A DNA stretch of 62,395 nt from contig JAHRHA010000016.1 in NCBI GenBank assembly GCA_020027875.1, positions 1 through 62,395 on the forward strand. The letters are read 5' to 3'. This DNA comes from Micromonosporaceae bacterium. GTDB taxonomy: Bacteria; Actinomycetota; Actinomycetes; Mycobacteriales; Micromonosporaceae. The notes below the pieces were generated by a model. The model was not told where the DNA came from, ran no database searches, and was given only the letters and a program-made list of their open reading frames with translations. Positions 43,223 through 52,103 of the stretch are shown in pieces. A program made the position numbers and the translations under genes. How positions within the stretch are numbered: the first letter of the stretch is position 1; each line of letters opens with the position of its first letter.

Positions 43223-44248
43223 TCACGACGAGGTTCGGCGGCGGGCGCGGGCCGCCCAGATCGCGTAGGACGGGTCGCGGTCGAGGTTGTGCCGGTCGCG
43301 GTCGTAGCGGCGGGTCGTACGAGGGTCGGCGTGGCCCATGGCGTCCTGCACATCCTCGAGCGGCACACCCTCTTCGCGCGCCGTGGTGGCGAAGGCGTGC
43401 CGCAGCGAATGCGGCGACAGTCTGGCCCAAGCCGGTATGCCCGCGGTCTCGGAGAGGCGCCGAACGAGGCGGAAGACCGAGTGGCGATCGAGCCGCGCGC
43501 CGGATGCGGTGACGAAGAGCGGGCCCGCGAGCTGGTCGACGGCTATTCCGGCGGTGGCGGCCCGGTGCAGCAGGTAGGTTTCGACGGCGGCCGTGCTGGC
43601 CGGCGTCAACGCGCGCCGACGGTGCGCCCCGCCCTTGCCGGTGAAGCGAACGCTGCGATGCCCACGCTCGTACCCGAGGTCCTCCACGTCGAGGCCGACC
43701 ACTTCGCCGACCCGCAGGCCGAGGTCGGCCAGGATGGCGATGATGGCCTGGTTTCGGGTGCGCGCAGGCCCGCCATCGGCCTCGGCCGCGGCGAGGAGGG
43801 CGTCGACCTCGGTGGCGCTCAGGCCGACCGTGCCGGAGTGGTCGCGGGACACGCGAGGCCGGTCCGCTCCCCCGACCGGATTGGCCGCCAATGCGTTGAT
43901 TTTGACGAGAAAGGCATACCAGCTGGACAGCCCGGAGAGCTTGCGCGCCACCGTGGCCGGGGTGAGCGGCTTGCCCGTACGTCGCTCCGATGTGGACTCC
44001 AGGTCGCGCGCGTAGGCGTTCACGTGGACGAAGGTGGCGGTCAGCGGGTCCAGGTCGCGCTGGCGACACCAGGTCAGCCAGACGCCCACATCCTTGCGGT
44101 ACGCGGTGCGGGTGTGCTCGGAGAGTCGCCGGTTGCGCAGCCAACCGTCCGTGAACGCGTCGAGGTCGCCTATGCGCGGCGCCGGGGGTAGCCGGAAGAT
44201 CGGCACGAGCTCGCCGGTCACCGCGTCCTCAGCAGGGTCAGGCTGCAC
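43223..44248 (-). CDS. tyrosine recombinase/integrase
   Basis: 341 residues with an N-terminal SAM-like core-binding domain (about 28-125) and a complete catalytic set: Arg179, Lys205, His280 and Arg283 in SPHSLRHAF, His306, Tyr315. It is XerC/D-like in length and not part of a recognisable phage or integrative element here. No att site or tRNA is seen. It forms an operon with the winged-helix gene (2-base gap or overlap). It may be a stand-alone recombinase acting on a chromosomal site. Confidence 0.9.
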   Translation of the reverse strand: MQPDPAEDAVTGELVPIFRLPPAPRIGDLDAFTDGWLRNRRLSEHTRTAYRKDVGVWLTWCRQRDLDPLTATFVHVNAYARDLESTSERRTGKPLTPATVARKLSGLSSWYAFLVKINALAANPVGGADRPRVSRDHSGTVGLSATEVDALLAAAEADGGPARTRNQAIIAILADLGLRVGEVVGLDVEDLGYERGHRSVRFTGKGGAHRRRALTPASTAAVETYLLHRAATAGIAVDQLAGPLFVTASGARLDRHSVFRLVRRLSETAGIPAWARLSPHSLRHAFATTAREEGVPLEDVQDAMGHADPRTTRRYDRDRHNLDRDPSYAIWAARARRRTSS

Positions 44249-44309
44249 GGTCAGACTTTCGCACGGACGACACGCTCTTCACCGTACCTGCACACCTCCC
44301 ACGTGTAAC

Positions 44310-44327
44310 AACCTGATGCATCTGGTT
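44310..44327. promoter_or_regulatory. imperfect 18-bp palindrome between divergent genes
   Basis: AACC-T-GATGCATC-T-GGTT is symmetrical apart from the T/T pair. It sits in the 77-90 base gap between the integrase and the methyltransferase and overlaps the earliest TTG of the latter, so an operator role is plausible. Confidence 0.45.
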
Positions 44328-44337
44328 GACTCCCAAC

Positions 44338-45117
44338 GTGATTCAGCTTGCCGACGCGGACCGCACACCCGACCCGATTCAGTATCTCGCCGCCGCCGCC
44401 GCAACCTCTGCCGGAGTTGAGTACAAGCGGCAGTTCCTTGATGCGCTGGATGTGCAGCCCGGCCAGGTGGTGCTTGACATCGGCTGCGGGCCCGGAACTG
44501 ATCTTGCGAGCGTCGCCGTAGCAGTGACCGACCAGGGTTCCGTCGTCGGGATCGACAATGATCCCGACATGCTTGTCGAGGCGCGCCGCCGCATGGCCGA
44601 CTTCTCGTGGGTCGAGCTTCTGGCGGGTGACGCTCATGCCCTGCCATTGGGCGATGCATGCGTTGACCGAGCGCGGCTGGATCGGGTACTCCAGCATATC
44701 GAGGACCCGCGTCGGGTGCTCGCGGATTTGCGAAGAGTGATCCGTCCCGGCGGGATGCTGGGTATGGCGGAGCCCGACTGGTACACCCTGGCGATAGACG
44801 ACACGGATGTGGCGACGAGCCGAGCCTTCACGCAGTTCGTGGCGGACAAGGTCCGCAACGGCGCTGTCGGTCGGCAGCTTGCTCGCCGAGCGACCGAGGC
44901 CGGTTTCGTCGTCTGCGGGATGAGCGCCGCGGCGATGGTGTTCCGCGACTTTGTGACGGCCGAGCAGATTCTTGGATTGCGGCGCAACGCGGCCCGAGCG
45001 GTTAGCGCTGGCGAGCTAGATGGCGAACGCGCTCAGCGGTGGCTTGAACGACTTGACCGCGGCCCGTTCCTGTCCACCTTCACCTTCTTCACCGTCATCG
45101 CGCAGGTGGCCTCATGA
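44338..45117 (+). CDS. class I SAM-dependent methyltransferase
   Basis: 259 residues from GTG 44338. TTG 44326 is the alternative and lies within a palindrome. Motif I is VVLDIGCGPGTDLASVA, followed by GIDNDPDM, the GDAHALPLGDACVD segment and RVLQHIEDPRRVLADLRRVIRPGG, the standard Methyltransf_11 order. The substrate is unknown, and UbiE/small-molecule methylases are the nearest in plan. Its stop overlaps an ATG at 45114 (ATGA) leading toward the hydrolase. Confidence 0.85.
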   Translation: MIQLADADRTPDPIQYLAAAAATSAGVEYKRQFLDALDVQPGQVVLDIGCGPGTDLASVAVAVTDQGSVVGIDNDPDMLVEARRRMADFSWVELLAGDAHALPLGDACVDRARLDRVLQHIEDPRRVLADLRRVIRPGGMLGMAEPDWYTLAIDDTDVATSRAFTQFVADKVRNGAVGRQLARRATEAGFVVCGMSAAAMVFRDFVTAEQILGLRRNAARAVSAGELDGERAQRWLERLDRGPFLSTFTFFTVIAQVAS

Positions 45118-45185
45118 TCAGCGTCACGGGCGCTGGCACCAGAACTGGGCTCGCGGCGCGCCTGTCGCATGGGCAGGATGGCGGC

Positions 45186-45958
45186 ATGGAGCATATGGTG
45201 GCCGTCGCCGGCGGCGAGGTCTGGGCTGACGACACGGGTAGAGATGAACCTGCCCTAGCGCTGCTGCACCCCGCGATAGGTGACTCTAGAGTCTGGGATC
45301 TCGTGGTACCGCAGCTCGTGGATCGGTTCCGCCTGATCCGGTACGACAGCCGGGGTTTCGGTCGATCGCCGCACCCCACGGAGCCGTCTCATTGCTCGGG
45401 GACCTGGTGGCCGTACTCGATCATTTCGGCCTGACGAGGGTGGGACTGGTTGGTTGCAGCATGGGAGGCGGCGCCGCGATCAGTCTGGCGCTTGCCCACC
45501 CCGACCGCGTGTCGGCGCTGGTGCTGGCCTGCCCTGGTGTGCACGACTACCCGTGGCCCGACGAGCCGGAGCTGGACGCCGAGTATGACGCGCTGAGCGC
45601 GGCCGGGGACGTTGACGGCCTGATGGCGGTCGGGCTGCGCGAATGGGCCGCTGGCGGTGTCGATGATGTCGTCGCGGCGCAGATGCGCTCCGCCGTCGCA
45701 GCGTGGTCCGTCGAGGAGAGGTACCACCGGCCCGATCCGCCGGCGTTCGAGCGCCTGCGCGACATAGCTGTGCCGACCGCCGTGCTCGTCGGGGATCTCG
45801 ATCGGGCGCCGCTCATCGCATGCAACGAAGAGATCGCGGCGCGCATCCCCGGCTGCCGGCTCGTGCGGCTGCCCGGTGTCGACCACTACCTGCCGCTGCG
45901 CGCCCCTGACGCTGTCGTCGCCATCATTCAGGAGCTCGTCAACGTGAGCAGCCAGTAG
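45186..45958 (+). pseudogene. alpha/beta hydrolase with one frameshift
   Basis: The N-terminal third (from ATG 45186, DRFRLIRYDSRGFGRSPHPTE) and the rest (LLGDLVAVLDHFG, nucleophile elbow GCSMGGG, catalytic Asp in LVGDLDRAPL and His in LPGVDHYLPL) are in different frames. The break is at about 45385-45393 and a single missing base would repair it. Everything else is intact, so this is either a recent inactivation or a sequencing error. An ATG at 45114 overlapping the methyltransferase stop could extend the N-terminus. Confidence 0.8.
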
Positions 45959-46118
45959 TAATCAAGCTCGGTGATCTCAGCAGTTTGGCCTTGACGAGCC
46001 GCCACCGCACGAAGTTCGCTGGTACTGGGAAAGTTCTTGAGGATCTCATAGCTTGTCCCATCCGGCAGGTCGCGACGCTGGTAGGTGTTTCCAGCCGCGT
46101 CGGTGCGGATGATGGGGC
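45928..46118 (-). pseudogene. C-terminal remnant of a SAM methyltransferase
   Basis: About 60 minus-strand codons read GPIIRTDAAGNTYQRRDLPD, then YEILKNFPSTSELRAVA, then ELDYYWLL before the stop at 45928. This is the usual end of a family of small class I methyltransferases. The SAM-binding part is absent and a TGA lies just upstream. It overlaps the end of the plus-strand hydrolase. Confidence 0.55.
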
Positions 46119-46143
46119 CGCTCCGTCACGATCGACCAAGCTA

Positions 46144-46674
46144 TCAGTCGGAAATGGCGGCGCGGATCTGAGCCGCCAGGTCTGCCTGGTCCTCCGCCGA
46201 GCGATCGAGGATGCCTTTTTCGATCATGACAGCGTGGAACTGCTGCTCGTGGTACGGGACGCCGGTTGGCAGCGGCGCGACGTGCCAGTGCAGATGTGCG
46301 TTCCCCTGTTGACTGCCCAACGAGAGCAGGTAGGTTCGCTCGGGCCCGAGCACGGACTCGACCGCGAGAGCAACCCGCCGGACCACGCCCATCAGGCGCA
46401 GGTAATCGGCCTCGGCAAGGTCGCGGACGACGTGCTCGATGTGCGCCTTCGGCGCTACGAGGACGTATCCGACCACCGTCGGGTAGCGGCTCAGGTACGC
46501 GATGTGCGCGTCATCTTCGTACACCGTCTCGTGTGGATAGTCCCGGTCACCGGCGAGCATGGCGCAGATGTAGCAGACGCCCGTCAACCGACGGCGCTCG
46601 TACGCGGCGAGGTCCATGGGCACGCGCTCAGGCACCGGTACACCATAGACTCTTCGAGGCGACGTTGCGGGCAT
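46144..46674 (-). CDS. HIT family protein
   Basis: 176 residues. The histidine triad HLHWHVAPL is near the C-terminus, and CYICAMLAGDRDYPHETVYED near the start carries the Cys pair of zinc-containing HIT/Fhit-like proteins. These hydrolyse or transfer nucleotidyl groups. ATG 46674 lies two bases after the stop of the XRE gene, so the two are co-translated. An internal ATG at 46617 is a possible shorter start. Confidence 0.88.
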   Translation of the reverse strand: MPATSPRRVYGVPVPERVPMDLAAYERRRLTGVCYICAMLAGDRDYPHETVYEDDAHIAYLSRYPTVVGYVLVAPKAHIEHVVRDLAEADYLRLMGVVRRVALAVESVLGPERTYLLSLGSQQGNAHLHWHVAPLPTGVPYHEQQFHAVMIEKGILDRSAEDQADLAAQIRAAISD

Positions 46675-46676
46675 GC

Positions 46677-47408
46677 TCAGGGCGTCGTTTCCCGCCGCTG
46701 ACGCCAGCGATTCATCAGCCGGTGCAGCCAGGGGTCGTCCCGCTCGATATCGGCGATCGGCACGACACGCAGAGGCTGCTCGCCAACTCGGACCTCGATG
46801 GTCTGCGGCAGCTCGTCGACAATCTGGAGCCTCATGTCGCAAAGGTAGATCTTCCATCTGGGCGCGCCCGGCTCGCGCGGGTCGGTGGAGCCGTATCCCC
46901 AGTCCTCCCACCGCTGGCTCCACCGCATGCAGAAGGTCTGCTCCGTGATGGCGGCCAGTGAGTCGAGGTCCTTCGCGGCCACCACGATGTCAATCCACAG
47001 CGGACTCGGGATGGGTGCCCCCTGAGCGAACGCGGCCAGCCGACCGGTCACCGCATGAGGGACGCCTGTCAGACGGTGGAGTAACGTGCCATAGATTCCA
47101 ACATCGCCGCAACGATCCTCCTCGGTGCGCACAATGCCGCGGTTGATGTCGTGGTCCATGTCGGTCCCGACCGGAACCGCCTCAACTCGAAGCTGCTTGC
47201 CGAGCTCGGCGAAGATGCGTTGTACGGTGGCGAAGCTGGCATTGGCCTCACCTCGCTCAACTCTGGACAGCCACTGTTGGCTCACCCCGAGCCGTTCGGC
47301 CAGCCTCGCCTGGGACAGACGGGCCCGGGCACGCTCGACACCCAGTATGAAGCCGACGGTCTCGGCCAGGTTCTCCCCTCGCACGCCGTCTACCCTCGCG
47401 GACGCCAA
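46677..47408 (-). CDS. XRE-family HTH protein with nucleotidyltransferase-like C-terminus
   Basis: 243 residues. An XRE helix-turn-helix at about 17-72 (ARLSQARLAERLGVSQQWLSRVERGEAN) is followed by a second domain. There VTGRLAAFAQGAPIPSPLWIDIVV resembles the G-S/A-x-A...D-x-D region of minimal or AbiEii-type nucleotidyltransferases, though the second acidic residue is not evident. It precedes the HIT gene by two bases. A regulator with a nucleotide-handling domain next to a HIT nucleotide hydrolase suggests a functional pair. That is inference. Confidence 0.7.
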   Translation of the reverse strand: MASARVDGVRGENLAETVGFILGVERARARLSQARLAERLGVSQQWLSRVERGEANASFATVQRIFAELGKQLRVEAVPVGTDMDHDINRGIVRTEEDRCGDVGIYGTLLHRLTGVPHAVTGRLAAFAQGAPIPSPLWIDIVVAAKDLDSLAAITEQTFCMRWSQRWEDWGYGSTDPREPGAPRWKIYLCDMRLQIVDELPQTIEVRVGEQPLRVVPIADIERDDPWLHRLMNRWRQRRETTP

Positions 47409-47552
47409 CTGGCGCCGCCAGTGGGTCTCAAGAGCCTGTGGATAACCCCGCCGAGTCCGTATTCCCTTCGTCGAGGCGACAACCAGGGCGGTGTGATCAC
47501 ACCGCAGCGGTTGTGGCCTTCGAGGAGAAACATACCCCCTGCTGGCGGCAAC

Positions 47553-48728
47553 TCACGGCGTGGCAAGCGCCTCGATCAACGGATTCAGGGCCGATAACGA
47601 ATTCGCGCTGACGACCGCGTCGCAGTACGGCCACGCCGCCGCCATGCCGGCGACGAGCGGCTGGTATCGAGGAGACGCGGCCCGCGGGTTCACCCAGACG
47701 ATCCGGTGTGCGAGACGAGACAATCGCGCCATCTGCGTACCCAAAACCTCGGCGTCCCCGGTCTCCCAGCCATCGGAGATGATGAGCACGACCGCTCCCC
47801 TGGCAATCCCGCGAGCGCCATGGCGATCGAGGAATGTCTTCAACGCCTCGCCGATGCGCGTTCCCCCGGACCAGTCCGGCGCCGCACGACCGGCCCGTTC
47901 CAGCGCAACCTCCGGCCGCACCTTCGCCAGCACCCGGGTCAACCGGGTCAACCGGGTCGCGAACGTGAAGACCTCCGCCCTAGGTCCGCCGGTCGCGGCG
48001 GCGCAGTAGACCAGCTGCAGCAGCGCTCTGGCGTAGGGCTCCATCGACCCGGAGATGTCGCAGAGCACCACCAGCCGCCGATGGCGCCACCGGAGGCGAT
48101 GCCGCGACAGCCGTACCGGATAGCCGCCGCTGCGCTGCGCAAGCCGCAACGTCTTCCGCAGGTCGATCCGCCGTCCCCGCGAACCCGGCTCATAGCGTCG
48201 CGACCGTCGCAGCGGCGTCGCCAGCTGAAGCTGCTTCATCACCACCACGAGCCGGGCTAGCTCGTCCGGGGAGAGCGAGGCGAAGTCGCGGCCGCCGAGG
48301 CGTTCGGCCGCCGCGGCCAGGGCCGGGTACGGGGACTCCTGCTCCGCCTCACCCGGCTCCTCCATGGACGGCCCATCCGCCTGTGCCCCAGATAACGACG
48401 GGGACGGTGCGGGTCGGGGCCGCATGGTGTCGGCCGGCGGCGCGGGCTCGGCCCCGCCTCGGAACGGCGGAGAGTTCGGGTCCCCCCGGGATTCGGCAGG
48501 GTCGGCCATCTCACCGAAGACCAGCGCGAAGACCCGATCGAAGGCCGGAATCTCGGCTGGGTCGCCGACGAGCGTGGCCAGCGCGCACCAGTACAGCGAC
48601 CGTACGGAGTCCGGATGGGCCAGCGTCACCGCCGAGGCGAAGCGGGCCGAGCGTTCCGGCCCGACAGGGAGGCCTTCCTGCCGCAGTCGGGCGGCGAAGC
48701 GGGAGGCGAGTACGGCGAGGTCAGCCAT
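47553..48728 (-). CDS. coxE: CoxE-like vWA protein
   Basis: 391 residues. The C-terminal vWA domain has an intact MIDAS (CDISGSMEPYA, then SGGTRIGEAL and ISDGWETGD). The N-terminal part includes a disordered Pro/Ser/Glu segment. With the CoxD AAA+ ATPase it matures the Mo-Cu site of CO dehydrogenase or related molybdenum hydroxylases. Its start lies 8 bases inside coxD. The neighbouring structural genes are missing, so its present target is uncertain. Confidence 0.88.
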   Translation of the reverse strand: MADLAVLASRFAARLRQEGLPVGPERSARFASAVTLAHPDSVRSLYWCALATLVGDPAEIPAFDRVFALVFGEMADPAESRGDPNSPPFRGGAEPAPPADTMRPRPAPSPSLSGAQADGPSMEEPGEAEQESPYPALAAAAERLGGRDFASLSPDELARLVVVMKQLQLATPLRRSRRYEPGSRGRRIDLRKTLRLAQRSGGYPVRLSRHRLRWRHRRLVVLCDISGSMEPYARALLQLVYCAAATGGPRAEVFTFATRLTRLTRVLAKVRPEVALERAGRAAPDWSGGTRIGEALKTFLDRHGARGIARGAVVLIISDGWETGDAEVLGTQMARLSRLAHRIVWVNPRAASPRYQPLVAGMAAAWPYCDAVVSANSLSALNPLIEALATP

Positions 48729-49602
48729 CACTGAGCACCGCGGCGAGGCCGGCAGCCCGGGCCGCAGCGAGGTCCTCGTCGTACTTCAACACTGCTCCCA
48801 GGGTGCGCTCGGCCGACATGATGTCCCAGGTGGACACTCCGAGCGCCGCCAGCGCGCCGGCCCAGCTGATCGCCTCCGCGACCCCGGGTGCTTTGTAGAG
48901 GTCCAGGTCGCGCAGCCGCTGCACCGATGTCGCGATCTGGTCGGCCAGCGGCTCCGAGGCTCCCGGCACCCGCCGGCGGATGATCTCGGCAACACGTTCC
49001 AGGGAGGGGTAGCGGATCCAGTGGTAAAGGCAGCGTCGCTTGAGGGCGTCGTGCAGATCCCGGGTCCGGTTCGAGGTGAGTACGGCGACCGGGCGTACGG
49101 TGGCCTGCCGGGTGCCCAGCTCGGGGATCGTCACCGACCCCTCGGCCAGCAGCTCGAAGAGGAAGGCTTCGAACTCGTCATCGGCCCGGTCCACCTCGTC
49201 GATCAGCAGCACCGCCGGCCGCGGGCCCGGGTGGTCGATCGCCGCCAGCAGCGGCCGGGGCAGCAGGTAGTCTGGCCCGAACAGGTCGGATTCGTCCAAC
49301 GTGGACCCACGCGACTCGGCCAGCCGGATTGCGAGGAGCTGCCGGGGGTAGTTCCACTCGTAGAGGGCTTCCGCAGCCGTGAGGCCTTCGTAGCACTGCA
49401 GGCGCAGCAGCGGTGTGTCCAGTGTGGTGGCGAGCGCCTTGGCGGCCTCCGTCTTACCCACGCCCGGCTCACCTTCCAGGAGCAGGGGCTGACCCATCCG
49501 TACGGCGAGGAACAACGCGGTGGCTAGACCGTCGTCGGCGAGATATCCGGAGCTACCCAGCCCGCCCCGGAGAGCGGCGACGTCCGCAGGAATGCCGCTC
49601 AT
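48721..49602 (-). CDS. coxD: MoxR-type AAA+ ATPase, CoxD-like
   Basis: 293 residues. Walker A is GEPGVGKTE, Walker B LLIDEVDRADDE, sensor 1 LTSNRTRDLHDALKRRCLYHW. Start ATG 49602 overlaps the upstream coxF stop (ATGA). CoxD is a chaperone-like ATPase that helps insert sulfur and copper into the active site of CO dehydrogenase. It works with the vWA protein encoded next, the general MoxR/vWA pairing. Confidence 0.9.
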   Translation of the reverse strand: MSGIPADVAALRGGLGSSGYLADDGLATALFLAVRMGQPLLLEGEPGVGKTEAAKALATTLDTPLLRLQCYEGLTAAEALYEWNYPRQLLAIRLAESRGSTLDESDLFGPDYLLPRPLLAAIDHPGPRPAVLLIDEVDRADDEFEAFLFELLAEGSVTIPELGTRQATVRPVAVLTSNRTRDLHDALKRRCLYHWIRYPSLERVAEIIRRRVPGASEPLADQIATSVQRLRDLDLYKAPGVAEAISWAGALAALGVSTWDIMSAERTLGAVLKYDEDLAAARAAGLAAVLSDG

Positions 49603-50528
49603 GCGCCGTAGTGCCCTGGGTCGTCGGCGAACGCCTGCCGGCAGCCGGGGCCGCAGAAGTACCAGGTCTTGCCGGCGTGCTCTAGGTGCAGGCTCGCCGG
49701 GACGGCCGCAACGCTCATCCCACACACCGGGTCCACCGCGGTAGCGGCCGGCTCGACCACCGGAAATAGGGGCCGTACCGTGGGCGGGGGCCGCAGTCCG
49801 GCCCGGACCGACACCAGCTCGGCCACCACCGAGACCGCGATCTCCAGCGGAGTGTGGGCACCGATGTCCAGACCGGCCGGGGTGCGCACCCGGGGCCGCT
49901 GATCGTCGGTGACCTCCAATGAGGACACGACCGCCACGCCCCGCCGGGGACTCGCAACCAGCCCCACGTAGGGCACGCCGGCCCGCAGCGCTGCCTCCAG
50001 CACCTTCACCTCGTCCCGGCCGTGGGAGGCCACCACGACGGCGGCCGTGTCCTCCGCCAACGGATCCGACGGGTCGGTCGAGGCGGTAACCGAGAACCCG
50101 GAGGCCTCAGCGACCGTCGCCAATGCGCGAGCGATCGGGGCAGCGCCGAAGACATGAACGAGCGTCGCGGGTAGGACGGCCTCCAGGAAGATGTCGAGCG
50201 TCCCACCGGACAGGCACGGGTTGCCGACCACGATGAGACCCTCGGGTGTTGCCTCCGCGGAAGCAGAGCGGGAGTCCTCCTCCGCGGGGGTGATCCGCAG
50301 CAGTGTCGACTCGCCGTGGTCCAGCAAGCGAAGGCCCTCCAGCCTCACCGTCGATTCGGCGCACACACCGCCGACGAAGCCCTCGATCGTGCCGTCGGAC
50401 ATGACGATCGCCCGATCGCCCGCCTTCGCCGAGGTGGGTCGCTCTGCCCGCACGACCGTGGCGAGGACGAACGGGGTGCGCTCCGCGCGCAGCCTGTCCG
50501 CCCTCGCCAGCAGATCGGTTCCAGTCAT
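49599..50528 (-). CDS. coxF: XdhC/CoxF family protein with C-terminal YHS domain
   Basis: 309 residues. The N-terminal XdhC_CoxI part (RAERPTSAKAGDRAIVMSDG, GFVGGVCAE) and a Rossmann-like middle (VVASHGRDEVKVLEAAL, YVGLVASPRR) are followed by a YHS metal-binding domain from about 266 (VDPVCGMSV, WYFCGPGC). XdhC proteins bind molybdenum cofactor and help its sulfuration. The YHS domain may deliver copper. ATG 50528 follows the coxM stub stop directly (TAG-ATG). Confidence 0.88.
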   Translation of the reverse strand: MTGTDLLARADRLRAERTPFVLATVVRAERPTSAKAGDRAIVMSDGTIEGFVGGVCAESTVRLEGLRLLDHGESTLLRITPAEEDSRSASAEATPEGLIVVGNPCLSGGTLDIFLEAVLPATLVHVFGAAPIARALATVAEASGFSVTASTDPSDPLAEDTAAVVVASHGRDEVKVLEAALRAGVPYVGLVASPRRGVAVVSSLEVTDDQRPRVRTPAGLDIGAHTPLEIAVSVVAELVSVRAGLRPPPTVRPLFPVVEPAATAVDPVCGMSVAAVPASLHLEHAGKTWYFCGPGCRQAFADDPGHYGA

Positions 50529-50687
50529 CTACAGCGCCATGTCCGTCCGAAGCCGCAGCTTCCTCATCGGGAGCAGGCTGTGCCCCCCGGCGATGACGCG
50601 GGCGTCCTCGCCGTGCTGGGCGAGCAGCGCGAGTGCGTGATCGACGCTGGTTGCCTTGGCGTACTCAAACGGTGCTGGTACCTGCAT
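50529..50687 (-). pseudogene. coxM: 5' stub of CO dehydrogenase FAD subunit gene
   Basis: 52 codons. The start MQVPAPFEYAKATSVDHALA and the FAD motif AGGHSLLPMRKLRL match the first 46 residues of the medium (FAD-binding) subunit. Then RTDMAL and a stop follow in place of about 240 residues. ATG 50687 has GGGAGG upstream, so the promoter end of the operon is intact. The small and large subunit genes, normally adjacent, are missing too. An in-frame deletion fused coxM to the end of another gene or to intergenic DNA just before coxF. Confidence 0.8.
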
Positions 50688-50814
50688 CTGACCTCCCTTG
50701 GTCAGCAGGATGGTCCAGAGTGGGGCGCGATAAGACAATCACGTCCAGTGTCGAGTCTGTCGAAGCTTGCGCCAACAATCAACGGCCAGACGATGGCCTC
50801 GGTTCGCCGGGCGA

Positions 50815-50820
50815 TAGCCT
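50815..50820 (+). promoter_or_regulatory. TAGCCT -10 box, likely leaderless start
   Basis: TAGCCT lies 6 bases before GTG 50827, no ribosome-binding site. It is in the 139-base divergent region that also holds the cox promoter. Confidence 0.4.
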
Positions 50821-50826
50821 CGTGTA

Positions 50827-51636
50827 GTGATCGACAAGGTCGAGGCTCTGATGCGCGAGGTCGCGGCCTCGGCGGTGCTCCCCCGGTTCCAGCAGCTAAC
50901 CGAGGGCGAGATCCAGTACAAGGGACCAGCCGACCCAGTCACCGCCGCTGACCAGGAGGCCGAAGCGCTGCTGACGGCGGGCCTCATCGCGCTCCGACCC
51001 GGCTCGCGCGTGGTGGGTGAAGAGGCGGTTGCTGCCGACCCGTCCCTTATATCGGTTATTTCGGAGCCGGGGGACGTCTGGGTCGTAGATCCCCTCGATG
51101 GCACGGCCAACTTCGCCTCCGGCCTGGAACCCTTCGCGGTCATGGTCGCGCTCATGCGCGACGGCGTGGTGGTCGCCTCGTGGATCCTCGACCCGGTCGG
51201 CGGCGTCGCGGCGGTGGCCGAGCGTGGCGGCGGGGCTTTTCTGGGCGGGGTACGGGCAACCGTCCCGACCGGGCACCACGGGGCTCACGAGTTACGGGGC
51301 TGGTCGTCCACCAACTACATCCCGGCCGACCTTCGCGCGGGCGTGCAGTCGGCCAGCCGGGCGGTCGGCGAGGTGCTGGCAGGGCACAACTGCGCCGGCT
51401 ACGAGTACCCGGCCATCGTCCGCGACGAGCAGCATTTCGCCTTCTTCTGGCGAACCCTGCCGTGGGACCACGCCCCCGGGGTTCTCTTTGTCGAGGAGGC
51501 GGGCGGGGTGGCGTGGCGCCTCGACGGCACCCAGTATCTCGCCGCGGATCACGAGCGTGCGGGGCTGCTCGTCGCCCAGAACCAAGATGTCTGGAATACA
51601 GTGCGCACTACCCTGCTGGCCGACCTCCCCGACTGA
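50827..51636 (+). CDS. inositol monophosphatase family protein
   Basis: 269 residues, GTG start. The metal site is complete: VGEEA (Glu65/66), DPLDGTANF (Asp88, Asp91) and WDHAPG with the third Asp. Members dephosphorylate inositol-1-phosphate, histidinol phosphate or fructose bisphosphate, and the sequence does not decide which. It is divergent from the cox remnant and convergent with DoxX. Confidence 0.9.
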   Translation: MIDKVEALMREVAASAVLPRFQQLTEGEIQYKGPADPVTAADQEAEALLTAGLIALRPGSRVVGEEAVAADPSLISVISEPGDVWVVDPLDGTANFASGLEPFAVMVALMRDGVVVASWILDPVGGVAAVAERGGGAFLGGVRATVPTGHHGAHELRGWSSTNYIPADLRAGVQSASRAVGEVLAGHNCAGYEYPAIVRDEQHFAFFWRTLPWDHAPGVLFVEEAGGVAWRLDGTQYLAADHERAGLLVAQNQDVWNTVRTTLLADLPD

Positions 51637-51665
51637 TCCCCGCTCCGTCACGAGTGTGCTCCGAC

Positions 51666-52037
51666 TCAATACGCGTATGGGCCGAACCGGGCCCACGCGA
51701 CAATCGCGGCGAGCGCGAAGAGGACGGCATTGACAGCAATTGCGGAGTACTCCTTGCGCCTGACATGCAGCAGCGCGGCGCCAGTCATGACGATCATGAG
51801 GCCGGTAGCGGCGATAGGCGTGAGGATCGGCGCGATGCCTGTCCACGCGGGCAGGATGACCCCGAACCCGCCGAGCAGCTCGACGGCGCCGACGATCCGC
51901 AACCGGATTCCAGGCAGGTCCTCGACGTAGGGCACGTTCTTCTGGATCTTGTCGTGCGGCTGGGTGGTTTTGATGACGCCGGACAGGATGAAGGCAGCGC
52001 CGAGCAATACCTGGACGACCCAGATAGCGGTGTTCAT
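51666..52037 (-). CDS. DoxX family membrane protein
   Basis: 123 residues with four hydrophobic helices (about 5-22, 48-68, 72-91, 98-118). The start VVQVLLGAAFILSGVIKTTQP is the DoxX/SURF4-like signature. Function is loosely tied to redox or sulfur metabolism in some bacteria. A strong dyad (52104-52121) lies 67 bases upstream and could control it. Confidence 0.8.
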   Translation of the reverse strand: MNTAIWVVQVLLGAAFILSGVIKTTQPHDKIQKNVPYVEDLPGIRLRIVGAVELLGGFGVILPAWTGIAPILTPIAATGLMIVMTGAALLHVRRKEYSAIAVNAVLFALAAIVAWARFGPYAY

Positions 52038-52103
52038 GTGGTCTCCCGCCGAGAAGGGTGAAGGCGAGGTACGCCCCCGGAGGTCGGCGAAACGCTAGCA
52101 TAG

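Noticed and set aside
42417..44144. Long minus-strand open frames continuing upstream of the winged-helix gene
   Set aside because: They are out-of-frame translations of the integrase gene. High GC leaves many empty frames open.
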